This document shows, piece after piece, positions 35,663 through 47,310 of a DNA stretch of 64,000 bases. A program made the translations under genes and the position numbers. Each line of letters starts with the position of its first letter. The stretch's first letter is position 1. The notes under the pieces were generated by a model. That model was not told the origin of the DNA. It ran no database searches and saw only the letters and a program-made list of their open reading frames with translations. The stretch spans positions 6,820,001 through 6,884,000 of the forward strand of contig OU612067.1 in the NCBI GenBank assembly GCA_914767715.1. Reading direction: 5' to 3'. Origin of the DNA: Membranipora membranacea (taxonomy: Eukaryota > Bryozoa > Gymnolaemata > Cheilostomatida > Membraniporidae).

Positions 35663-38600
35663 ATGATGTCTTTAATGTTTCTGGCAATAATCATCATATC
35701 TAGAGGTATGATTATCTGATAGTTCTTCTTAGTTAGTTAGTTCATTTCTTCTCTACCTCGAGAACTATAAACATCCGTATGTATTAGATTGACGATGATT
35801 GGTAGAACATCATGATTGGAAGCAAGACTGGTTTTAAACATCCTCATCTTTTTTGTTATGTAGAGGTTTATGGATATCAGTTTCTGCACACAAACACCAC
35901 GATAGATATTGCAGTAGGCAATAATCGCCAAGGCAAAATCTTAAGTCCCAGCTATCCAAACGTTGACAATGATGGAACAACGTTGTTCATCACTTTCATC
36001 AATCTCCCTGACTTATTCTGGTTAAGAATGGAAGTAAAATCTGTCGATCTTGGCAGTTCATGTATGACATTACCAGCCAAAGTCAGCCTGTCACATCCTT
36101 CTGGACCAGTCAAACTCTCTCAAGGCAGCTGTAACAGCGGAGTGATGGTATATGATAGTATGGTCAGAAAGGGAGGATCAGCGCATCTGGAAATGAGCAC
36201 ACCAGACCCACTCTCAGAAGTTCCAATCCCAGCTTTTGAAATATATTATCGAAGTAAGTCAATGTTGTATCACACATGATGAAAGGTTTATGAATGAATC
36301 CGTCTTAGCAAGGAGAAACAGGGTCATAGTAAGTGATAGTAGTGAGCAGCTAAGCAGTACACTCTAGTTCTGTTCCTTCATCAGTATTTCCTGACAGTTG
36401 TTTGCCTATTCCCTCTGGTTTTACACAAAGATGCCTAAAGCTAAATTCTAGGACTTGGCCTCGTCAGCAGCAGCGGCTAAATTTTTCTGTGGCTATATGG
36501 CAAGATTATATATCCTTGGTCCCCTGTAATACCACGCTCTCTGAGAAAAATCAACAATAGCAAGTTTGACCCTGTCCAAGCTTTCTTACGGCTGTGAAGG
36601 GGCACACTGACGTTTGTGTGGCTACCAAATTCCTTTTGGTTGTATTGTATCCTATCATATATAGTTTTCATTTTGCTCTGAAATACCTGAGAAAATAGTG
36701 CAATTTGTATTTATTTGAATGCTGCCTATATTTATGATTTTTGTTTCAGTACAAGATGGGGTTAAAGCCCTGACCAATTCTTCAACAGGCCAGGATTCAG
36801 GTGATGCTGGGCTTATCATCAGTCACAGAGACTTCAACTTTGGCCCTTCAACCTATGCAAGAGATACAAATGACTTCCTTATCTTAAACCTACCAGTAGC
36901 TTCAACAAGTATTCATATGGAATTCATCAAATTCAATATTGGGTTGAGTAAGGGAATGTGTAAAGAAGCTAAAGCACTGGCGGACCTGTTTAAAATCTAC
37001 AATGGAGGCAGTTCTCTTTATGAGTGTAGAGGGAGAGCAGATCCCCCGAGTAACAAGACATTCAGTATTGAGCATACATTACTGATAATTCAGCTTACAG
37101 CTGGGAAGAGCTCTTCTGATGACTTCAATGGATTTCTGATCTATTATAAAAGTAAGCACTCCGGTACATCACTCCGGTACATCGCACTGTTGATTTTAGG
37201 AGGAACAAAAATACAAAAATACGCATAGCAGTGAGTTGAAATAGTAGTTGTGGATGCTGAAAACAGGTTATTGCTCAATTCAGCTAACATAGTTGCATGG
37301 TGGTTGTTGGTGTATACAAAATGATTTCTGATCCTGGCTCATGAGCTAAAAATTCTTTCTTCTATTGGAAGCAAGATGGCCAAAATATGAGAGTTGCAAT
37401 TTGCTTGCCAGTCATCGAAAGAGCAATATCAAACAAAATATTTTGGTTGAGCGTATACGGTATGAATTTCTAGATAATTGACAATATTGTCTCGCAAAAG
37501 AACATAATGAACGCAACTTGCCCAGCAAACCGACACTATGGATCAAATTTAGAAGCACATACACTTACTGTTTAAAACTAGGCTCCTTGCTGAAAATATC
37601 ATCACTCGTTTCACAAACCAATCAGAACATTAAATATAAAAAGTAAATGCGAGTTGATACTTTGTACTGGGCAACCAACCCAAACTTGTGGCTATCAGGA
37701 TCTCATTCTATTGAATTACATCGCCATTTAGGTCACTGACACATCCATTTTAATAAAAAAAAAATTCTCAACAACTCATTGAACATTGACCTGATACTGT
37801 TTTTAATTTTTAGTTGAGAGCTGTAACAGTGCATTGCCGCAGGTAACAGACATAACACGTCATCATGGATCAAGCTCAATGTTCAAAATCACCTGTATGA
37901 ATGACAGCAACTTTGTCCTCAGATGTGAAAACGGTATTTGGGCAGGCCATGGAGAAACCACATGCTCACAATCTCCAACAACCTCTACAGGTAATAGCCA
38001 TTTTTAAAGTGGCTTATCACACCTACAGTACAGGCCTAAAAATAATTCATTTGTTTCAGTTAGGGTGTCCAGTCACAAAAGACTTTATTGGCCTACCTAT
38101 CATGGTTCAAATCTACAATCAATGTTCTTGGTATCAATTTTTTGTGAGAATTATTTGCGAAAATAAAACAACATCTGACATTTCCATGATGAAATTACAA
38201 TACTGACATATACACTGTTATATATATTTTAATAATCACTTATTATTACCACAGATATTTCTTATTATTTCTTAGCAATACCAACAATAAGAATCGGGAC
38301 AAGTAAGACTACTGCTAGGAATAATGCTGGTATTACAGCACACTCAACAAGATCCACGTCCCTGTCGATCACTCATAGCTCAATTACTACAACCAGAGAC
38401 ATACAACAGCAATCAAGTCAACCAAGTTTTACAAAGAGACAGGATGATTCTGAAATCCCAGACGCCAAGTCCTCCACAGGACAGTCCAGGTTATTCCAGT
38501 GGAGGTCTATATACACAATAGCTGTTGGAGCTGGAGGTGGCGGGCTAGTTCTGCTAATTATCATCATAGTACTTGCAACAATCACATGTCGTAGTCACCC

Positions 38601-39902
38601 TCAAAAGTAAGTTTATGAATTGTATGATTACTTCGTAATAAGATAAAACAATGTTTTTAAAGAAAGATTAACAGTTATTGCACTAATACGAGTGAGCATG
38701 AGGGGAGGGGACGTTGATAGCAAACCACCACAGCATGCTCATATACAAAAGGTCCGAGTAAACTACGGAATTTGTTGCAATGTAAGCAAAAAGTTTTTAA
38801 ATTTTCTTAACAGATCAAGAACCAGAGACAATAATAGTGTCAATGATCAGAGAGAGGGTCAAGAAAACCTATACCATACCTTGCAGGAAAACTCACAAGT
38901 CATCAATGATCATCAATCAAACACAAATATCGGTAAGCTACTATGTTGTATTCTTAGAAAGCCATAACTCCCTACCCCCCCCCCTCCCTACAGTCTGATT
39001 TCTGTTGTGGCATTCATCTCTGATCTCATGAAAATAAGCTGTGTGACATGAATTATACAACACTGGTGCGCGTATTATGTTGATTATCATTATTCTTCTG
39101 CCATAATATGTATAAATATCAACTATGGAGGGTGAGTCTGAAGGCAATATCTTAGCTTATAGATATGGCGTTTCCTCCCAGTAACAATAGGGTGTCAAAT
39201 TGATATTCATGGTTCAACTTTTTGCACTCTTAATTACAAAGTACAATTTGAAAAAGTACAATCACAGTCTGTAAAGTTGTTAAAATCAATGATGTGTTAC
39301 CAGAAATGCTTTTGCTCCAGAAATTCAGATATGCATTGATAATGAGTCGGATGGATATGCAATGGTTGACATGACCAAAGCACTGCCAGGGGCGGCTGCT
39401 GGCGAGGAAAATACAGAGACTACCAACGGCTCAACTGATCCATATGAAGTGGGACCATACTCGTCTGTGAATCTTATTCCGGGAAATTCAGAAACAGGGG
39501 CAGAGAGCAACACCTAGAATGCATCAGGCCAAAAGATAAACGGAGCTAGCGACCCGGCATATTGTATGAATGAAGATAACCATAATACAGAGGAAACCTA
39601 TGCAAACCAGGCTTCTATCAGAGAAGAGTGAGTCCAGTCTTATCAGTCGAGTGTACATCGCAATCAGCTGTCATGACCGGTTGATGAGGTAGATCTGATT
39701 TGATATCTTAGTCATTTTCCATGTAGTAGAATGAGATGATACAGTCTGGCGTTTTTATTACAGAGACACTAAAAGACAAAAAAATACAGGAGATATATAT
39801 GCCAGCATACTCGCTTCAACGAAGAAAGAGACCGCTCAGACTGAGCCATCTTTGGCCTCTGCAGCTGTAGTTGAGATGGTTGAAAATGATTTTTATAGCT
39901 AA
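35663..39902 (+). pseudogene. Gene 7: type C receptor with nonsense codon in the tail
   Basis: Exons 35663-35705 (short signal peptide), 35864-36253 (CUB-like 1, 130 codons), 36750-37151 (CUB-like 2; DLFKIYNGG), 37814-37990 (sushi-like, four Cys and a Trp), 38255-38606 (Ser/Thr/Gln stalk and transmembrane helix starting GGGGLVLLIIIIVLA), 38814-38932 (tail, LYHTL), 39321-39627 (YAMVDM, PYSSVN) and 39764-39902 (IYASILA, TAA). A TAG at 39515-39517 stands where gene 7' has CAG (51137-51139). The protein would keep ectodomain, membrane helix and the first three tyrosine motifs but lose YANQASI, IYASIL and FYS. It could act as a signalling-altered version or be an early pseudogene. Confidence 0.87.
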
Positions 39903-40228
39903 TAACTTATAAAAATTGCACAACCATGATAAACTCTGGTTGACTGCTGATGATGGACAGTTCAGAAAAACTGACATTCAAACATAGATTTTGGTGTTTT
40001 GTTAAGATAAAATTCTGACTGGCGCCAAGCTATACTGATATCAAAATGAAATTTTTTATAAAAAGATTCTCACAAGATGTTTAATTTTTATGTGTGAAGT
40101 TATCAAACCGTAGCCTTGTCACGCGGCCACTGGTTTCGGTTTTTTTGGTTTTTTGGGTGGCCTTGTATTTCTCGGTATAGTATCGGTAGTTGTCTTCTGC
40201 TGTTTTAGCTCTAATCTTCATGATCATG
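39903..40228. other. Tandem-duplication junction
   Basis: The gene 7 3' flank continues to 40110, matching 51791-51998. Then about 118 bp of unique sequence begins TAGCCTTGTCACGCG, like the left arm of the TAGCC micro-palindrome family, and ends where right-copy homology starts at about 40229. The breakpoint therefore abuts a palindromic element. Confidence 0.65.
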
Positions 40229-41275
40229 ATCATGTGCGAGCAAACCCAGTCTGATAATAGTTTAGATCACTTTGCTGTTTGCAATGAGGATATGGTGCCC
40301 TACCAATGTGCTGGTGGAAATTCCCCGCCACCCAATCATACATTCGACATCACTGCTAAGAACATCGTCCTCAGCTTTACATTCAAATCAAACAGTGTTG
40401 GACTAGAAGATACAACCGGGTTTTCAGGATATCTGCTCGAGTATGAAGGTTTGTATCATGTCATTTGTCTTGTGCTCTGTGTTCATGATTGGTAGGGATA
40501 CCCTGTGCTAAAAGGCTTATAATTAATAGGTCTTCTTATGAGTAGTGGACTGGAGCCACTAAGCCGTTCACATTTCACAGTATGCATAGTCTGCAATCTG
40601 CTCTGGAACCTTAATTGTATGATAGCATTATCTCTGCAACACCATACCCTTCAGGTTGAAATTATTCATAGAGATAATTGAAATGAAGTGTGACAAAAAG
40701 TGTAGGAATATTAGGGAAGAAATCAAAGTAATTGATACAATGTGGATGTGACTTTGTACAGATTTAATTTTCTCTACTCAACATGCTTTGAACTACTCAT
40801 TTCCACATGTTTGTGCGGCGCAAGTTTTGAACTATTGAAAAAAAATCAATCCTTGATAGGATTTTAGCAAGAAGAAGAAAAAGATTTTAAATATAATTTT
40901 TTTGAAGGCATTCTAATGTCTTCATGTTCTAAGAAAAAGTAAATACAAAATTAAAGTTACACAGTAAAATGGCGCATGATCTAAGTAATAATGATAACCT
41001 AGCCATATGATTTTCTCAATCACCCAGTGTTGTCTTTCTTTTTTTATAGCTGGATTGAACACTCCTACAAATTACAAGACAGTGGAATTGGAACTATCTC
41101 AAATTAATCCATCACTTGAATATGAAACTGTCAATCCGGCCGGAGCCAGTACTTATGAGAATGCTGGTGCTTGTATGGCAGGAACTATTCGGTCTCAAGG
41201 TGCAGAGAGGTGCATGAGATGGTGAAGCAAGAAGGAAGATTAGAAGATCATGTGTATACATCTCTAAATAACTAG
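40229..41275 (+). pseudogene. Gene 5': type B remnant
   Basis: Only the second half of CUB-like 2 (40229-40448) and the last tail exon (41050-41275) remain. The tail keeps PTNYKTV and SLEYETV plus TYENA, which gene 5 has lost. It shares the AGGTGC lesion that leads to TGA at 41223-41225. No promoter or signal exon belongs to it. Confidence 0.85.
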
Positions 41276-42151
41276 CAACAAATTCAGCTCATTTTGTTGA
41301 ATAGAGATATTGATGCTAGTCTGAGCCTCCCCCGGCTCTTGCCCCCCTCCCAATAGCCCCCAGGCCGGGGATGCCAGTTTTTGTTTCCCTGAATTATATT
41401 TTTTTCTCCATGATGTTTTATAAAGTTTTGTGTCACATACCACTGTTGCTGGGTCTGAATTTAGTATTTCTCTGAGCTTTGTGTCATTCTAGATACCATG
41501 AGAGGAGCACTGTTGAGCCATTGGTAGTTATGTCCTTACGACAAGAGAGGGGATAACCCCTGATCGCAGCGAGCATCTTGAAACCCAGGATATAATACCC
41601 CTATCAATATCTGATAATCCAGTCAATTGTATCAGGATTGGATAGATAAGCTGAAATTTAGACTGAACCAGATATCAATGACTACTAGTTGAAGATATAA
41701 GAGGAGAACAAATTCAGGCATACTACAATACCATTTTCGCAAGGAATTACAAACATTATTATAATTCAACCATTTACCTCAAATTTGTGGGTGACAATAA
41801 TATCATTCGTCTCCCAATATATGTCATCTTATAATCCTTGTGACATCCCGATGACCCGATGTTGCACTCTTTATGATAGCATATATCGGTATGTCCTGCC
41901 TAATTAAGAGTAGTACTTGTGTACAGTCTTGTCATGTTTGACCTTAAACAGGTGTTTTGTAGAAATTGACGCGAAGCATAATGGTATCTTTTCACTGAAT
42001 GACCCAAAATGAATGGTTAATAATTTGCATAAAAAAACAGCGAACAATGAGCCCATTCAGATGGTTAGTATTAATGATTGTGGACTTCCTCTTTCCTGTG
42101 ACTTACTTTAAAAAAAAGCAACACTAGAGATCAAAGGTTTGTTACACGAGG
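41276..42151. other. Intergenic before gene 6'
   Basis: A copy of 28629-29490, with the type A promoter region at its right end. No gene is seen. Confidence 0.6.
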
Positions 42152-45100
42152 ATGTTGTGGTTATCCAAATTCATAATTGGATTGTTTCTCTACGTCTCAA
42201 TTTCACAGTTATCGTGTGGTGAGTTACCTGCTATTAATGGACTTGGACTTGGGACCTAAGGATAAATTATCACTTCCTACAACATTCCTTGCATAAAAAG
42301 AACAGTAAACTCTCTAAGGCTTTATCAACTAGACCTGCTCCGTATCAATTTCTTACTCATGCTGGGTTATGTCTACACATGGCGAGCTTTGCTGTGAATA
42401 CTTCACTCCTCCGTGGTAAACACTGTTAAAGATATGTGAATGGGAGCATTCTCACTTTATGGGTCACCAAGAAGTCAATGTGACAGAGCAGCTCCAGAGT
42501 TATGTGACGGCTATCGATTGTAAATTGGCTGTAAATCAACATATCACGATTATAAAGAACACTACCAGAGTAGCCAAAATCTAAGTGAATTTATGTTGTA
42601 GATGCATACAGATTTCCAGACTTCGGTGCTGAGACAGTTTCTATTGATATGAGCTATGATGGGAACCGAGCCGGCACAATCCAGAACCCTCTAATGAATC
42701 AAACGAATGATAGCGCTGAATCCTATATAGTGTTCAGCAATCTTCCTTCAGTGGTTTGGTTATCACTTCAATATACTTCTAACTCGTGTCAACCCCTACC
42801 ATTCAAAGTACTAGCATCGTCAGACAAGAAAGTAACATTTAAAACTACTCAATGCAATGCAACAAGTGAAGCAATGATAAATAGAGCCCACTATGAGGGC
42901 TTGTACTTCACTATGCAGAGAGCATCACAAATCTATGAGTTTACGCTAAAATATCAGAGTGAGTGCATCAATCCTAGTATTTAGTCTATTGTTTATTATT
43001 TTAATTATAACAGATAGAGTTTGTCTGAAGGGTTTCTTGTGAAGCCTGAAGTCAGTTTTAATAAATATTACCTCACTCCAATGAATTAATGTTGCATGAG
43101 AACTCTAGCTTGCCGTACAGCATTTCTCTCTAGTGTTCAAGTGTTATTTGAACGGTCAAAGAAAATTTTATAGATTTTATTACATTAATGCGCTTTTACG
43201 ATAGCATACTACTATGGTTGATATGCTACCGACACCTCCGTTTTGAATTCAAACAATTCCTCAGCCAACATAACATGCTTTCCTGTGAATTTCTCAAGAA
43301 AATCATTGGGAAGATCATGAAGATTCTAGCCGTCCACTGCCTGACGCCTGCCAATACATGTATGCACATGTAACGATACGGTAAATGTGCTGTCATCATT
43401 GCTGCCATTACTTTGGCTGTGACATATGAATAATTATCCACAAATGTTTCTTCACCTATTTTCTTTTCAGTCAAAGCCAGCGTCTCCATCCTAAGTAAGG
43501 AACCAAACACAGTCCCTGTCACTATTGCTACACCATCAGGTTACATTATGAGCCATAAAAACTTCAATTTCGGTGTAGACATTCCTGTTGCATCATTATT
43601 ACAAGCTCCAAAGTCAGCGTCCTATCTGCGCCGGACCAACAGCTCTCTACTTCTCACACTTCCTCCAGCTACTACTCATGTACATCTCTACTTTGTACAC
43701 TTTAATATCGGTAATAATAATGTCACGTTATGTGAGCAGGCACAGTCTGATAGCAGTGTAGATCAGTTTGCTGTTTACAATGGGGATACAGCGCTCTACA
43801 AATGCGCTGGTGGAAATTCACCACCATCCAATCAGACCCACGAAATAACCACTGACAACAGCACACTCCGCTTTACGTTCAAATCAAACAGTGTTGGAGC
43901 AGGAAATACAACAGGGTTCACAGGATTTTTGGTCCGATATAAAGGTTAGTACTGGTCCAGTGTTAGTTCTTGGTGTTTTTTTGTTTTTTTTGTTTTTTTT
44001 AATACTTCATTACCATTTGGTACATTAACACACGTTACCATTTGGTACTAAGGATACTCTGTGTGAAGAGCTTTGATATTTGATGTTCAACTTCAAAGAG
44101 AAAATTTACTGATTCAAAGCTGATTTGAGCAACAAAAGTGTTGATACTTCACAGTATATGTATACAGTATAGGTTTTCAATGTGCTCTCTTAATCAATCA
44201 TATGTCAACTGGATTGCATGACAATAACATCTACTGAGTGTAATTCCCTGCAGGCAGAAAAAAATTCATAAAAGCTAAATAACTAACATGACACAAAACA
44301 AATATAGGAATTGGAGGAATTTTTGAGAAGAAAGCAACAAAAATAGTCCAAATAATATAATTGAACAGATTACAGTAGCCTATGTCATTTTCCTTGTTCT
44401 AGTGACAGGTTGTGAAGTTGACTATCCTCATGCTACAATAGAGCATAGCATACAACAAGCATCACAGTTTACCCTCACCTGTGCTGACAATGCAACTAAA
44501 CATGAAGTTTTTTGCGTTGATGGGAACTGGTCGGAGAGTTTTCATCCATCAGACTGTCCAGGCCCCCCATCACCGGTACATTCTACAACGGTATCAGGTA
44601 AGGATTCCTCAGTCTTTCGTTGTATTGCAATTTTTTTATTTATTTTTTGCTCGTGATTTTGAAATACACTTCCTTAAATAGCTTCTAGCTTACCACAACT
44701 GATAGTGCCAGTACAGAGTGCCTAGTTCTGTCAAACGGACACCGCAACTCTATATATCACCATGATTTGAAGAACTATACAAAGAGCTTCATGAATGAAG
44801 CCCAACAATTTTGCCTATCTATCAAAAATACCAGACACGTAAATGTTATAACTTAACTTTTTGTTACTCGCAGATGGCACTGCTGGCACTAATGGCAGTA
44901 CTGGCACTACTGACTCTACTGGCACTAATGGCACTGCGGGCACTAATGGCACTACTGGCATTACACAAGCTGCAAGTACAAATAACAATAATATAGATGT
45001 GATCACCCAAGATTCTAGAGGTACTGGGACGATAATTCAGGTAGATTCTGGCCAGCCCTTCCAGTGGGAGATGATACACACAGTATCTGTAGCAGCTGGT

Positions 45101-46350
45101 GGAGGTGGTCTCATACTGTTTATCATCATTGTGATCCTGGGAGTAGTCATCTGTAGGAATAAATCACATTCCAGGTTTGTGACTAGCCTGCCTTAACAAG
45201 CTTGTCAAGACAGGCTAGTTTGTGAGCAAATATTGAGCAGATTTCATCTAAACAATATCACCATGGTCATAAAATGTCCAGCACAACCACTGTTACCTTT
45301 GTTGAATAATGATTGATAGTTTCTTGTCAATTATGCCATTATTTTGTGAACTGAAATATTTTATCACCTGTTTCCAGACAACAGATAAAACTTGAAGATG
45401 GGGAGGATATGGATACAACCCAGTGCCCTGACAATGATTATCACTGCCTGGAGGAGAACACAGATGAGTGTAACGAGACTCACATAGAACCTGGTATGCT
45501 GACTTGCTGATACTAAGTCTTGTCTAGCTCCTGTCTTCCGTGCAAAAAAAAATCTAAGATATGAAATCAGCAACACGGCTATCCAGATAAAAGTAATGAA
45601 TTTATGTGGTCAATTCTTATTCTTAATTGATCTGTAGCGTTTAAAGTCATAAATGTTGTAAACATATTCTCAGCTTCATATAGAGAATTACTTTCTCCAG
45701 GTAATAACAGAGACAGTGACGGTGATGGCTATGCTATGGTGGACATAGCTGAAAACAGGAGAGCCGCAGAAGCTGCAGGGAACGGAGATCAGAAACCATC
45801 TCCCGAACTGATTGATCCAAGCGATGGAGGCCCTTATTCTACTGTAAATATAATATCTGATGAGTCTAACCCTCCACCTGAGGATGTGACCCACAATGCA
45901 GCTGAAGATAAGGATACACAGGTAGATGAGAGCTCTACAGCTCTCCCAGACTCTAGTGACAAGTCAGAGGGAGAGCAAGACTGTGAGAGAGATGAGGACG
46001 ATGTGGATACTTACGCAAACCAGGCTACCATAAAGAGACAGTAAGTCCGATTGTCTTGTGGTACTACTGTTACCTACAAGTGACTTGATTAGCAAATAAA
46101 ATTGATATATTGTTAGAAATAATTCATACTCCCGGCACTGCAATTCAACTTGAGCTAACGGGTTATTGGTCATATATTTAATCTCACTATCATATGGTTT
46201 TATCCTTACAGGAAAACAGAAAAGCAGAAAGGCACCGCAGATTTGTATGGAAGCATATTAGCCGAAAATAAGAAGAAGCTAGCGTCAGATGAACAGACAA
46301 AAGCAACTACAGATGCAGATATGGTAGACAATGACCTCTATGGTACATAG
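42152..46350 (+). CDS. Gene 6': complete type A receptor, 662 aa
   Basis: Exons 42152-42218 (signal, MLWLSKFIIGLFLYVSISQ), 42602-42958 (CUB-like 1), 43471-43944 (CUB-like 2), 44403-44597 (sushi-like), 44874-45174 (Thr/Gly/Asn stalk and transmembrane), 45378-45493 (juxtamembrane, two Cys), 45701-46040 (YAMVDI, YSTVN, YANQATI) and 46212-46350 (LYGSILA, DNDLYGT, TAG). The total is 1989 nt, open throughout, with consistent phases. The stalk is eight codons longer than in gene 6 through extra repeats of the ACT/AAT-GGC type. Tyrosine motifs include YxxV/I sites (possible SH2-phosphatase or endocytic sites) and YAN, a YxN site typical for Grb2-family SH2 domains. This is the cleanest type A reference in the window. 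Cell-surface recognition is inferred. Confidence 0.9.
45184..45217. repeat. Micro-palindrome, TAGCC..GGCTA family
   Basis: The same insertion as 33172-33205, inherited through the duplication. The flanking copies are GTTTGTGAC and GTTTGTGAG. Confidence 0.85.
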
Positions 46351-47310
46351 ACTCGCAAAGTTGTTGGGAACGTTGACCAAACAAAATCATCTCAACTGCC
46401 GATATGTGTTTATTATTTAATCTCGGGGAGTCTGACTTTACATTTGATAGGTGCACAAAAGAAAGATGACCTTCTCATCTGGGTTTCAGTTGCAGAATCA
46501 TAGGAAAAAGAGGCATGTTTGTGTTTCTCTACAATTTACCGATGTATATTCATATATCAACCATCAAAGTTATGAATTCATCAAACTATATCCCTAAAGA
46601 AACTCCATCTACTATTAACTTATTTAATTTTGTGAGACGAATTGATGTAATCCCAATTTTTTCTGACGACAATGATTTCAGTTTAGATCAATTATATTAA
46701 CTCTCCAAGATTTAGTGATTATGCTATTATGGTTATTTACAAAATGATTGCACTAAAGCTTAATGCAATGTCATTTTTTTTCGTTGTCATTATAACATGC
46801 GTAGATTAACTATTTGTTTGATCATACATATACTAGTATAATTCTACATGCTGCATACAATTCTGCAAACAACTTAACAAGCATGATATGCTCCTTTTGT
46901 GACATATAAAAAAATACAAAAACTAAATACAAAACGGCACATGCATGCATCTGTTAATCGCAGCCTGTAATTAGGGATAGCTTCTGAGATAACCCATTAT
47001 ATCGCTGGTAATGACGACTCAAATAATCGCTCTTTCTATTAGGGTATTTTTCAGGTCATGCATCTCTACCTAGGCTAGATATAGCAATATTACGACTAGT
47101 TTTTTAATATTTTTGTACAATGGTTAATATCCCTAAGTCTTTTTGTAGCCTTTGTCTGGTTGAAACAATAGTTTTCTTAGAAATGAAAAGTATGAATGCG
47201 ACCAAATTTTTTTATAGCATTTTCAGTGTAGCTTTAAAGAAGGACGTACTACTACTTGGGTGTTATGCTGCTAATCATTCATCTCAAGTAAGGAGTGTAT
47301 CAAGTAAAAC
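46351..47310. other. Intergenic between gene 6' and gene 7'
   Basis: Gene 6' 3' UTR and type C promoter region, without the 364-bp insertion of the left copy. No gene is seen. Confidence 0.6.

Larger units (their letters stand above)
27590..40110. repeat. Segmental duplication, left copy (genes 5-6-7)
   Basis: Collinear and nearly identical to 40229-51999 across exons, introns and spacers. Length differences are explained by insertions: the left copy has extra DNA at 30122-30807 and 34859-35231. The right copy has a longer stalk repeat and an extra insertion of about 270 bp in its last type C intron. Confidence 0.9.

Noticed and set aside
44811-44996. Leu/Ala-rich ORF in gene 6'
   Set aside because: Out-of-frame reading of the Thr/Gly stalk repeat; the real frame is open and spliced.
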